Shown here piece by piece: positions 6,198 through 12,933 of a stretch of DNA of 12,933 nucleotides. The notes beneath the pieces were generated by a model. The model saw only the letters and a program-made list of their open reading frames with translations. It was not told the origin of the DNA and ran no database searches. Made by a program: the position numbers and the translations under genes. Numbering within the stretch: position 1 is the first letter of the stretch; each line of letters opens with the position of its first letter. The DNA is taken from positions 1-12,933 of the forward strand of contig DDIP01000233.1 in NCBI GenBank assembly GCA_002338605.1, read 5' to 3'. This DNA comes from Proteobacteria bacterium UBA1847. GTDB lineage: Bacteria > Pseudomonadota > Gammaproteobacteria > Steroidobacterales > Woeseiaceae.

Positions 6198-7414
6198 ATA
6201 TTATTTTTGTCGAACCGTCATTTCCACGGAACCAGCGTGAGTTTGTTCGTGCGCTGCATGCGGCCGGTGCGTCTGTCATTGGCATCGGCGAACGTCCGGT
6301 TGAATACCTCGACGACGAAGTAAAGAGCTGGCTGCACGACTATGTCCAGGTGCGTTCAGTCGTGCACGAACCGTCGATGCTCGATGCGGTAAAACGTATC
6401 CAGGGAAAAGTCTGGGTCGATCGCATCGAAGCAACGGTCGAGGCGCATATCATGCCGGTTGCCACAGTCCGCGAAGCACGTGGAATTCCAGGAACCTCGA
6501 CCGAGACAGCGTTCCTGTGCCGCGACAAGCCGGCGATGAAGGAGGTATTGCGCAAGAACGGTATTCCCTGCGCCCAGTCGACGCGTGCTGAATCACCCCA
6601 GGATGCCCGTGATTTTGTGGCGGCCGTCGGTTACCCCGTCATCATCAAGCCGCCGGCCGGCGCTGGCGCATCGGGCACGTTCAAGGTCAGGGACGACAAA
6701 GAACTTGAGCGAGTCATCCAGGAATCGGGGCTTTCCGACGGCGAGGCTGTTGCCATCGAGGAGTTCATTGAGGGGCACGAAGGCTACATCGACACATTGT
6801 CGATCGATGGCAACGTGCATCACGAATTCATTACCCACTACTACCCGAATGTCCTCGAAGCCATGCGTGAACGCTGGATCTCGCCACAAATGGTGACCAC
6901 AAATCGTATCGAAGCACCCGGCTACAGAGATGTCCGGGACATGACACGAAAAGTCATCAGGGTGTTGGGCATCGGCACGTCGGCGACTCACATGGAATGG
7001 TTCTACGGGCCCAAAGGACTGAAATTTTCCGAAATCGGATGCCGCCCGCCGGGTGTCGGCCAGTGGGATGTTTATAACGCTGCGAATGAATTCGATCTTT
7101 TTTTCGAGTGGGCGTGCGCGCTGGTTCATGGCCATACTCACAAAAGTCCATCGCGCCGATACGCGGCCGGCATGATTGCGTTGCGACCGGATCGTGATGG
7201 CCGGATCAGCGGCTATTCCGGCGTTGACGAAATTTATCGGCGATATGACGCCTGCATTGTCAAGGCGCATCTACCGAATCCCGGAACGGCAACGATGCCC
7301 GTTGAAGCCGGTTACATGGCAAATGCCTGGCTTCGCGTGCGGCACCCCGACTACGACGTGTTGCGAGACATCATGAACGATATCGGGCAAACCCTGAAAG
7401 TTCATGCATCATGA
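6194..7414 (+). CDS. ATP-grasp ligase C (amino-acid/peptide ligase-like), paralogue of ligase B
   Basis: A 406-residue protein starting at the ATG within ATGA (6194-6197), which overlaps the glgA stop by four bases. The frame is open further upstream, but that part lies inside glgA. The N-terminal pre-ATP-grasp domain begins NIIFVEPSFPRNQREFVRAL. The core has CRDKPAMKEVLRKNGIP (109-125), YPVIIKPPAGAGASGTF (147-163, K152), EEFIEGHEGYIDT (189-201), HMEWF (266-270) and FSEIGCRPPGVGQWD (278-292). These are the expected ATP- and metal-binding segments of an ATP-grasp carboxylate-amine ligase. The segment ERWISPQ aligns with NEWISPQ of ligase B, and the C-termini (RVRHPDYDVL, MLRHPDLKAT) also align. 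The coupling to glgA suggests co-expression with glycogen synthesis. A direct role in glycogen metabolism is possible but unsupported, and the substrate is unknown. Confidence 0.85.
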   Translation: MNIIFVEPSFPRNQREFVRALHAAGASVIGIGERPVEYLDDEVKSWLHDYVQVRSVVHEPSMLDAVKRIQGKVWVDRIEATVEAHIMPVATVREARGIPGTSTETAFLCRDKPAMKEVLRKNGIPCAQSTRAESPQDARDFVAAVGYPVIIKPPAGAGASGTFKVRDDKELERVIQESGLSDGEAVAIEEFIEGHEGYIDTLSIDGNVHHEFITHYYPNVLEAMRERWISPQMVTTNRIEAPGYRDVRDMTRKVIRVLGIGTSATHMEWFYGPKGLKFSEIGCRPPGVGQWDVYNAANEFDLFFEWACALVHGHTHKSPSRRYAAGMIALRPDRDGRISGYSGVDEIYRRYDACIVKAHLPNPGTATMPVEAGYMANAWLRVRHPDYDVLRDIMNDIGQTLKVHAS

Positions 7415-8955
7415 GTCGTAGCGAGGCAGAGCGTTTCCGGGAGCTGCAGCGACACCTGCCAAACGTCTGGGAAAAATTCCAGAACGATCCCTGCTATGAA
7501 CACACCTCGGTGATCGTTCCGTCCATGACGGTAAACCAGGAAGAGCTGGCCAAGGTAACGGGAGCCGCATTCTACGAAGAAAGGCTGATGTTTGCGCTGA
7601 TTCGGCTCAGAAATCCGAAGGCGCGTTTGATTTACCTCACCAGCCAGCCCGTGCATCCCGACGTTGTCGATTATTACCTGCAGCTTCTCGACAGTGTCTC
7701 GGCCAGTCATGCTCGCAAACGCTTGTATATGGTTTCCGTATTCGACTCAAGCCCTCGCCCGTTGTCGGCGAAAATACTCGAACGGCCCAACCTGTTGAGA
7801 AGACTACAGAAGTACATAGACGATCCGAATAACGCCTACCTGACCTGCTACAACTCGACGGCACTGGAACGAAAGCTGGCGCTTGCGCTGGGTATTCCGA
7901 TGAACGGTCTCGATCCGGATCTACTGCACCTTGGCACCAAGTCCGGCAACCGCAAGATATTCACGGATGCAGGCGTGAGTTTTCCAGCGGGTCTTGAAGA
8001 CCTGCACAGCGAGGATGACATTGTCAGGGGCCTTGCTGAACTGCGCAATCGACGCCCACAGATCACCAGCGCCGTCGTGAAATTGAACGAAGGTTTTGGC
8101 GGCGAAGGCAATGCAGTCTTCAGGTACCCGGATGCCGCCAGAGGCGAAGCCGGTATTCGTGAATCACTGCAGGAGCTGTCGTGGTTATCCGGCAATGAAA
8201 CCTACGACAAGTTCATCGCCAAGTTCAGTGCTATGGGCGGCATCGTTGAGGAGCTTATCACCGGTGACGAAGTTCGCTCGCCCAGCGTGCAAATGCGAAT
8301 CATGCCTAACGGCGAGCCACGTTTAATATCGAGCCACGAGCAGGTGCTTGGCGGCAAGACCGGACAGGCCTATCTTGGTTGTCGCTTTCCGGCCCAGGAC
8401 GACTACCGAAAGCTGCTTCTCGATGACGCGCAAAAAGTCGGTGAGGTGCTTAGCAGGCAAGGTGTCATCGGGCGCTTTGCGATTGACTTCATGGTGACGA
8501 AAGACCAGCAGGGCTGGAAGGCCCACGCAATCGAGATCAATCTGCGCATGGGAGGGACGACACCGCCATTCCACGCGCTCGAATTTCTGACCGGCGGCGA
8601 ACTGGACGCCCAAACCGGGCACTTTGTTGCCCCCAACGGTCAAACCAAATTCTACAGTGCGACCGACAACCTGAAGTCGCCTGCTTATCGCGGCCTGTTG
8701 CCGGAAGACCTTTTCGAAATCATCTGGCACAGCGGCATAGGTTTCAAGCACTCGACCGGTACCGGTGTCCTGTTTTATATGATCGGTGCCTTATCACAAT
8801 ACGGTAAACTGGGCGTAACCTGCATTGGCAACAGCAGCGACGAGGCCCAGGCGCTATTTGCCAATACCGTCAGGATTCTCGACGCCAACACCGCCGGTGA
8901 CGATAGCCATGGTCAGGCGGTTCCAATGTCAGACCGTTACATTGCAATAGAGTAA
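7411..8955 (+). CDS. PGM1-related ATP-grasp peptide ligase-like protein (ligase D)
   Basis: A 514-residue protein whose ATG overlaps the TGA of ligase C by four bases. Residues about 30-135 form a pre-ATP-grasp domain (ARLIYLTSQPVHPDVVDYYL). The ATP-grasp core holds GTKSGNRKIFTDAGVSFPAG (175-194), the ATP-binding lysine in AVVKLNEGFGGEGNAVF (221-237, K224), EELITGDEVRSPSVQM (280-295), GRFAIDFMV (354-362) and the metal-binding AIEINLRMGGTTPP (373-386: E375, N377, R379). The C-terminal part (about 405-485), including EIIWHSGIGFKHSTGTGVLF, matches my memory of the domain found in relatives of PGM1. PGM1 is the pheganomycin ligase that couples an unusual amino acid to a peptide acceptor. That makes D the best candidate here for a true peptide-bond former. 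The acceptor and donor are unknown. Ligase E starts 8 bases downstream. Confidence 0.85.
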   Translation: MSRSEAERFRELQRHLPNVWEKFQNDPCYEHTSVIVPSMTVNQEELAKVTGAAFYEERLMFALIRLRNPKARLIYLTSQPVHPDVVDYYLQLLDSVSASHARKRLYMVSVFDSSPRPLSAKILERPNLLRRLQKYIDDPNNAYLTCYNSTALERKLALALGIPMNGLDPDLLHLGTKSGNRKIFTDAGVSFPAGLEDLHSEDDIVRGLAELRNRRPQITSAVVKLNEGFGGEGNAVFRYPDAARGEAGIRESLQELSWLSGNETYDKFIAKFSAMGGIVEELITGDEVRSPSVQMRIMPNGEPRLISSHEQVLGGKTGQAYLGCRFPAQDDYRKLLLDDAQKVGEVLSRQGVIGRFAIDFMVTKDQQGWKAHAIEINLRMGGTTPPFHALEFLTGGELDAQTGHFVAPNGQTKFYSATDNLKSPAYRGLLPEDLFEIIWHSGIGFKHSTGTGVLFYMIGALSQYGKLGVTCIGNSSDEAQALFANTVRILDANTAGDDSHGQAVPMSDRYIAIE

Positions 8956-8963
8956 ATAAGATT

Positions 8964-10262
8964 ATGACAGGTACTGCGAAAAAATTTCTGTTCGTATCCA
9001 TCGATGCGTTGATTAGTGACATTGCCTGGATGGTCCGAAAGGAAGGATCTGAAGTCCGCTATTACATCGAATCCGAATCAGAAAAATCGATCGCAGACGG
9101 TTTCGTCGAAAAAGTCGATGACTGGGAAAGTCACGTCGACTGGGCGGATGTCATCGTTTTTGACGATGTTCTCGGACAGGGCGAAAAAGCGAAGACCTTG
9201 CGCGAAGCGGGAAAAAATGTCGTCGGTGGTACACCGTACACTGACCGGCTTGAAGACGACCGCAGTTTTGGGCAGGAAGAGTTGAAGCGGCACGGCGTGT
9301 CAATCATACCGTTCCAGGACTTCAATGATTTCGACACGGCGATTGAGTACGTAAAGGCACATCCTGCACCGTACGTCATCAAACCCAGCGGTGAGGCACA
9401 GAACATCAAGCGCTTGCTGTTTGTCGGCCAGGAAGACGACGGCCGGGATATCGTCCATGTTCTCGAGTCCTACAAGGCGGCCTATGCCGATACCGTCAAG
9501 GTGTTCCAGCTGCAGAAGCGAGTTCGTGGAGTCGAAGTTGCCGTCGGCGCATTCTTTAACGGCAACGACTTCATGATGCCGATCAACGTCAACTTCGAAC
9601 ACAAATTACTGTTTCCGGGCGACATCGGTCCCGCAACCGGCGAAATGGGAACCTGCATGTACTGGAGCAGGCCGAATAGTATCTATGCTGCGACGCTCGC
9701 CAAACTTCGAGACCGCCTGGCCGAAGAAAATTATGTCGGCTACATTGATGTCAATTGCATCGTAAACGGTCAGGGAATTTATCCACTGGAATTCACATCC
9801 CGGTTCGGATACCCGACGATCAGTATCCAGGCCGATGGTTTGCAAATGCCTGTTGGTGACTTCCTGAGCGGCATGGCCGACGGTACGCTGAAGAATTTCA
9901 AGACCAAGCGAGGTTTCCAGATCGGCATTCGAGTTGTCGTACCGCCGTTCCCATACAACGACCCGAAAACCTTTGAAGCCAACTCGAAAGATCGCGTGAT
10001 CATTTTTCGCAAACCACAATACGACGGCGTTCATATCGAGGATGTGAAACTTGTCAATGGCGAATGGCTTATAACCGGAAAGACCGGCGTTGTGCTCATC
10101 GTTACTGGTGTCGGCGTATCGGTGAAACAAGCACAAGCTCAAGCCTACCAACGTATCAAGAACATCCTGATACCCAATATGTACTACCGCAAGGACATCG
10201 GTGACCGGTGGTTTGAGGATCATGACAAGCTGCATACCTGGGGGTACTTGCGCGAGAATTAG
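8964..10262 (+). CDS. PurD-like ATP-grasp protein (ligase E), probably not the purine enzyme
   Basis: A 432-residue protein, close in length to PurD (phosphoribosylamine-glycine ligase, 429 in E. coli). The central and C-terminal parts are PurD-like: PYVIKPSGEAQNIKRLLFVG (136-155, K140), QKRVRGVEVAVGAFFNG (184-200), FEHKLLFPGDIGPATGEMGT (211-230, corresponding to the DHKR..GD.GP.TGGMG signature), PLEFTSRFGYPT (274-285, corresponding to EFN.RFGDPE) and YYRKDIGDRW (407-416). The N-terminus (KFLFVSIDALISDIAWMVRK) lacks the GxGGREHA loop that binds the phosphoribosylamine side in PurD. The metal-site Asn of EFN is Thr. With no purine genes nearby and four other ATP-grasp genes beside it, I infer a ligase recruited to another acid-amine coupling. 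It starts 8 bases after ligase D. An automatic purD label would be misleading. Confidence 0.84.
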   Translation: MTGTAKKFLFVSIDALISDIAWMVRKEGSEVRYYIESESEKSIADGFVEKVDDWESHVDWADVIVFDDVLGQGEKAKTLREAGKNVVGGTPYTDRLEDDRSFGQEELKRHGVSIIPFQDFNDFDTAIEYVKAHPAPYVIKPSGEAQNIKRLLFVGQEDDGRDIVHVLESYKAAYADTVKVFQLQKRVRGVEVAVGAFFNGNDFMMPINVNFEHKLLFPGDIGPATGEMGTCMYWSRPNSIYAATLAKLRDRLAEENYVGYIDVNCIVNGQGIYPLEFTSRFGYPTISIQADGLQMPVGDFLSGMADGTLKNFKTKRGFQIGIRVVVPPFPYNDPKTFEANSKDRVIIFRKPQYDGVHIEDVKLVNGEWLITGKTGVVLIVTGVGVSVKQAQAQAYQRIKNILIPNMYYRKDIGDRWFEDHDKLHTWGYLREN

Positions 10263-10283
10263 GCCACTGCGCGCATCAAGCGG

Positions 10284-10312
10284 TTGTCGTGTTGTACTGT
10301 AGCGCTTAAAGT
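10284..10312 (+). promoter_or_regulatory. Candidate sigma70-like promoter upstream of glgC
   Basis: TTGTCG (10284-10289) and TAAAGT (10307-10312) each match four of six consensus bases and have the ideal 17-base spacer. They lie in the 97-base gap after ligase E, where the tight spacing of the upstream block ends. glgC and glgB could therefore have their own promoter. No terminator hairpin is visible after ligase E, so read-through is also possible. Confidence 0.3.
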
Positions 10313-10348
10313 GTCACCAATAACAAGAAACTGATGCACTAACGTTTA

Positions 10349-10352
10349 CAGG
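10349..10352 (+). promoter_or_regulatory. Ribosome binding site of glgC
   Basis: CAGG lies 7 bases before ATG 10360. It supports that start, which also gives a protein aligned with E. coli GlgC from the first residues of the nucleotide-binding loop. Confidence 0.45.
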
Positions 10353-10359
10353 CGAAACT

Positions 10360-11646
10360 ATGGCAACCGCTCCCGTCCAAGATCCTACCCGTTACGTCAG
10401 CCGCATGGCGCGAGAAACGCTGGCTCTTATCCTGGCGGGTGGCCAAGGCTCGCGCCTTTACGAATTGACCAACTGGCGTGCGAAACCGAGCCTTTACTTT
10501 GGCGGCAAATTTCGAATTATCGATTTCCCGCTATCGAATTGCATCAATTCAGGCATTCGGCGCATTGGCGTAGCGACGCAGTACAAAGCGCACTCGCTGA
10601 TTCGACATCTCGTACACGGCTGGTCGTCGCGGTATGCCGCCGAAGCCACCGAGTTCATCGATATATTGCCGGCCTCACAGCGTGTCGGCGGCGAATGGTA
10701 TCGTGGCACGGCGGACGCCGTGTACCAGAATCTCGACATCATTCGAACCCACGAACCCAAACAGGTGCTGATACTTGCAGGCGATCATGTCTACAAGATG
10801 GACTACGGCAACCTGCTGGTCGAACACGCAGAAAAGCAGGCTGATATGACGGTTTGTTGCATCGAAGTGCCCATCGCCGAAGCGGCTGGACAGCTAGGCG
10901 TCATGACGATTAATGAAAATGGACGGGTGATCGCCTTTGACGAAAAGCCGGCAAACCCGACGCCGATCCCCGGGCAAACCGAATTGTGCCTGGCGTCTAT
11001 GGGCAACTATGTTTTCAACACCGACTTCTTGTACGAGCAACTGATCAAGAACGCGGATGACCCGAAAACACAGCACGATTTTGGAAAAAACATCATTCCG
11101 TCAATAATCGACAAGTACCAGGTCTTCGCATACAAGTTTCGCGACCCGGCAACGCAAAAACAGGCCTACTGGCGAGACGTTGGAACCCTCGACGCATTCT
11201 GGGAAGCCAACATGGAACTCGTGTCAGTGACGCCGGAGTTGAATCTTTACGATCAGCGCTGGCCCATTCTGACGCACCAGTCGCAGTTGCCGCCGGCAAA
11301 ATTTGTTTTTGACCTTCCCGAACGCCGCGGTTACGCAACCGATTCAATGGTCTCCGGCGGCTGTGTGATATCTGGATCTCACGTCAAACACTCTTTGCTG
11401 TATTCCAACTGCACAGTAAATTCCTTCAGCAAGGTGTGCGATTCCCTGTTGTTGCCGGATGTCGTGATTGGGCGCCATTGCCGGATCAATAAAGCCATCA
11501 TCGACCGCGGGGCAATCATTCCGGAGAATACAGTGATCGGCGAAGATCCGGACGCTGACCACGCCCGCGGATTTCGCATCACGGAGAGCGGCATAACGCT
11601 TGTTACACCCGACATGCTTGGCCAGGAACTGCACATGACCCGTTAG
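10360..11646 (+). CDS. glgC: Glucose-1-phosphate adenylyltransferase (ADP-glucose pyrophosphorylase)
   Basis: Makes ADP-glucose from ATP and glucose-1-phosphate, the first committed and usually regulated step of bacterial glycogen synthesis. The 428-residue protein has the nucleotidyltransferase loop AGGQGSRL (26-33), the [20 protein letters not shown] segment (40-59), [12 protein letters not shown] (113-124), catalytic D142 in LAGDHVYK, the glucose-1-phosphate lysine in FDEKP (K196, near E. coli K195), and [17 protein letters not shown] (271-287). A left-handed beta-helix domain with hexapeptide-like repeats follows (about 328-395). Residues 22-43 align with E. coli without gaps, and position 39 is Trp where E. 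coli has the activator-binding Lys39, so allosteric control probably differs. The gene follows ligase E after 97 bases and precedes glgB by 21. Confidence 0.97.
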   Translation: MATAPVQDPTRYVSRMARETLALILAGGQGSRLYELTNWRAKPSLYFGGKFRIIDFPLSNCINSGIRRIGVATQYKAHSLIRHLVHGWSSRYAAEATEFIDILPASQRVGGEWYRGTADAVYQNLDIIRTHEPKQVLILAGDHVYKMDYGNLLVEHAEKQADMTVCCIEVPIAEAAGQLGVMTINENGRVIAFDEKPANPTPIPGQTELCLASMGNYVFNTDFLYEQLIKNADDPKTQHDFGKNIIPSIIDKYQVFAYKFRDPATQKQAYWRDVGTLDAFWEANMELVSVTPELNLYDQRWPILTHQSQLPPAKFVFDLPERRGYATDSMVSGGCVISGSHVKHSLLYSNCTVNSFSKVCDSLLLPDVVIGRHCRINKAIIDRGAIIPENTVIGEDPDADHARGFRITESGITLVTPDMLGQELHMTR

Positions 11647-11647
11647 C

Positions 11648-11653
11648 GGGGAG
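11648..11653 (+). promoter_or_regulatory. Ribosome binding site candidate for glgB
   Basis: GGGGAG directly follows the glgC stop. It is 14 bases before TTG 11668, longer than usual. The only closer in-frame codons are GTC, ATC and GCC, so a rare ATC start at 11662 (spacer 8) cannot be excluded. Confidence 0.4.
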
Positions 11654-11667
11654 CCGACGTCATCGCC

Positions 11668-12933
11668 TTGAAATCCACAGACTTAACCGATCTCGCCATG
11701 GGTCGGCATCGCGATCCGTTTGCGGTGCTGGGTCCTCACGCCAATGGCAACAAGACCCTGGTGCGGACTTTTCAACCGCATGCCAGTGGTGTCGAATTGC
11801 TGGATGAATCGGGCGATGCACTTGTTTCCATGCGTCGCGTGCATGCAGATGGGATTTTTTCCGCTTCAATCCCGAAAAAGGTCGTCGCCTATCGATTGCG
11901 AATCACAACCGCCAGCGGGCATCGCTACGAGATCGCATACCCGTACCGATTTTCCTCAGTGCTCGGCAACCTGGACCTGCATCTCCTTGGCCGAGGCGAA
12001 CACCACCAATTGTATGAAAAGCTCGGCGCGCACCTGATGACGCTGCAGGGAGTCCGAGGAACACACTTCGCGGTTTGGGCGCCGAACGCCGGGCGCGTGA
12101 GTGTCGTCGGCAGCTTTAACGACTGGGATGGTCGGCGACATCCAATGCGCTTGCACCCGGATATTGGCGTCTGGGACATCTTTATTCCCGCCGTCGGTCA
12201 ACACGACTTGTACAAGTTTGAAATTCTGGATTCCGCTGGCAAACTGCTACCGCTGAAAACCGATCCTCTCGCGCATTACCACGAGTCGCCTCCGGGCAAC
12301 GCGGCGCGAGTTTACGATACCCGATACGTGTGGTCCGACAGCGAGTGGATGCAGCAACGCAGTACCAGGCCCGACCTCAGCCAGCCGCTGAGTATTTACG
12401 AAGTTCATCTTGGATCCTGGCGTCGCAGACAGAACGAGGGAAATCGCTGGCTCTCTTACCGTGAGCTCGCGGACGAACTCGTTGCCTATGTCGTGGACAT
12501 GGGATTCACCCACATCGAGCTCATGCCGATAACGGAACATCCCTTCGATGGCTCATGGGGCTATCAACCGATCGGCATGTGTGCACCGACCTATCGTTTT
12601 GGCGAACCGGATGATTTCCGGCACTTCGTCAATGCCTGTCACCAGGCAGGCATCGGCCTTATTATCGACTGGGTCCCCGCCCACTTCCCGCGAGACACCC
12701 ACGGCCTGTCACGCTTCGACGGCACTGCGCTCTACGAACATGCTGACCCGCGGCGCGGCGAACACGTGGACTGGGGCACATTGATTTTTGACTACGGTCG
12801 CAATGAGGTTCGCAACTACTTGCTGGCGAGCGCATTGTACTGGATCGACGAGTTTCACATTGACGCATTGCGCGTCGACGCCGTAGCATCAATGCTCTAC
12901 CTCGACTACTCACGCGAAGCCGGGGAGTGGCTG
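11668..12933 (+). CDS. glgB: 1,4-alpha-glucan branching enzyme, N-terminal 422 residues (runs off the window)
   Basis: Cuts alpha-1,4-glucan chains and rejoins them by alpha-1,6 bonds, branching the polymer made by GlgA. The frame is open to the last base; 422 of an expected 730 or so residues are present. The order is a GlgB-specific N1 region (DPFAVLGPH near the start), a CBM48 domain (GTHFAVWAPNAGRVSVVGSF), IYEVHLGSWRR, then the start of the GH13 barrel with HPFDGSWGYQP, DWVPAHFP (D334) and DALRVDAVASMLYLDYSRE with the nucleophile D404 (E. coli D405). No ATG suits: ATG 11698 would cut off the N1 start, so TTG 11668 is preferred, and the one-residue offset from E. coli numbering supports it. 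The start is 21 bases after glgC, so the two are probably co-transcribed. The acid/base Glu lies outside the window. Confidence 0.94.
   Translation, partial: MKSTDLTDLAMGRHRDPFAVLGPHANGNKTLVRTFQPHASGVELLDESGDALVSMRRVHADGIFSASIPKKVVAYRLRITTASGHRYEIAYPYRFSSVLGNLDLHLLGRGEHHQLYEKLGAHLMTLQGVRGTHFAVWAPNAGRVSVVGSFNDWDGRRHPMRLHPDIGVWDIFIPAVGQHDLYKFEILDSAGKLLPLKTDPLAHYHESPPGNAARVYDTRYVWSDSEWMQQRSTRPDLSQPLSIYEVHLGSWRRRQNEGNRWLSYRELADELVAYVVDMGFTHIELMPITEHPFDGSWGYQPIGMCAPTYRFGEPDDFRHFVNACHQAGIGLIIDWVPAHFPRDTHGLSRFDGTALYEHADPRRGEHVDWGTLIFDYGRNEVRNYLLASALYWIDEFHIDALRVDAVASMLYLDYSREAGEWL

Noticed and set aside
9606..10235. 209-codon minus-strand frame opposite the PurD-like gene
   Set aside because: It is an antisense shadow; the sense frame carries PurD-type motifs along the same stretch.
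8964..10262. Straight annotation as purine-pathway PurD
   Set aside because: The N-terminal GxGGREHA loop is absent, a metal-site Asn is Thr, and the context is other ATP-grasp ligases.
1..12933. CRISPR array, insertion sequence, integrase, tRNA or toxin-antitoxin pair
   Set aside because: No regularly spaced repeats, no transposase or integrase motifs, no cloverleaf-like sequence and no small paired ORFs with a recognisable signature were seen.

Overview
The window reads as bacterial chromosome from a moderately GC-rich proteobacterium, most likely a gammaproteobacterium. That assignment is an inference from the glycogen enzymes: GlgC and GlgB align almost residue for residue with the E. 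coli numbering (GlgC D142, GlgB nucleophile D404 against E. coli D405). Nothing finer than class is claimed. Coding density is high. I see no tRNA, rRNA, CRISPR array, insertion sequence or phage gene.

Layout. The 3' end of an alpha/beta-hydrolase esterase (2-172) is followed on the same strand by an unusual ATP-grasp protein, here called A (249-1487), and a ten-helix YkvI-like membrane protein (1508-2596). Two genes then run on the opposite strand: a stand-alone GAF protein (2617-3120) and, upstream of it across a 302-base non-coding stretch rich in inverted repeats, a second ATP-grasp ligase B (3423-4643). Divergent from B is a plus-strand block: glycogen synthase glgA (4728-6197), ATP-grasp ligase C (6194-7414, a paralogue of B), a PGM1-type peptide-ligase-like ATP-grasp protein D (7411-8955) and a PurD-like ATP-grasp protein E (8964-10262). 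glgA/C and C/D overlap by four bases and D/E are 8 bases apart, so these four genes look co-transcribed and translationally coupled. After a 97-base gap with a possible promoter come glgC (10360-11646) and the 5' part of glgB (11668 to the window end).

The conventional part is glycogen synthesis: GlgC makes ADP-glucose, GlgA polymerises it and GlgB branches the chain. The unconventional part is five ATP-grasp carboxylate-amine/thiol ligase family proteins of four visibly different types, packed around and inside that locus with an esterase, a transporter-like membrane protein and a GAF sensor-like protein. ATP-grasp enzymes of these types generally join carboxylates to amines through acyl phosphates. 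My working inference is a pathway that builds a small peptide or amide-linked metabolite, expressed together with carbon storage. Its substrates and product cannot be read from the sequence. Neighbourhood conservation across genomes and product analysis would be the deciding evidence.
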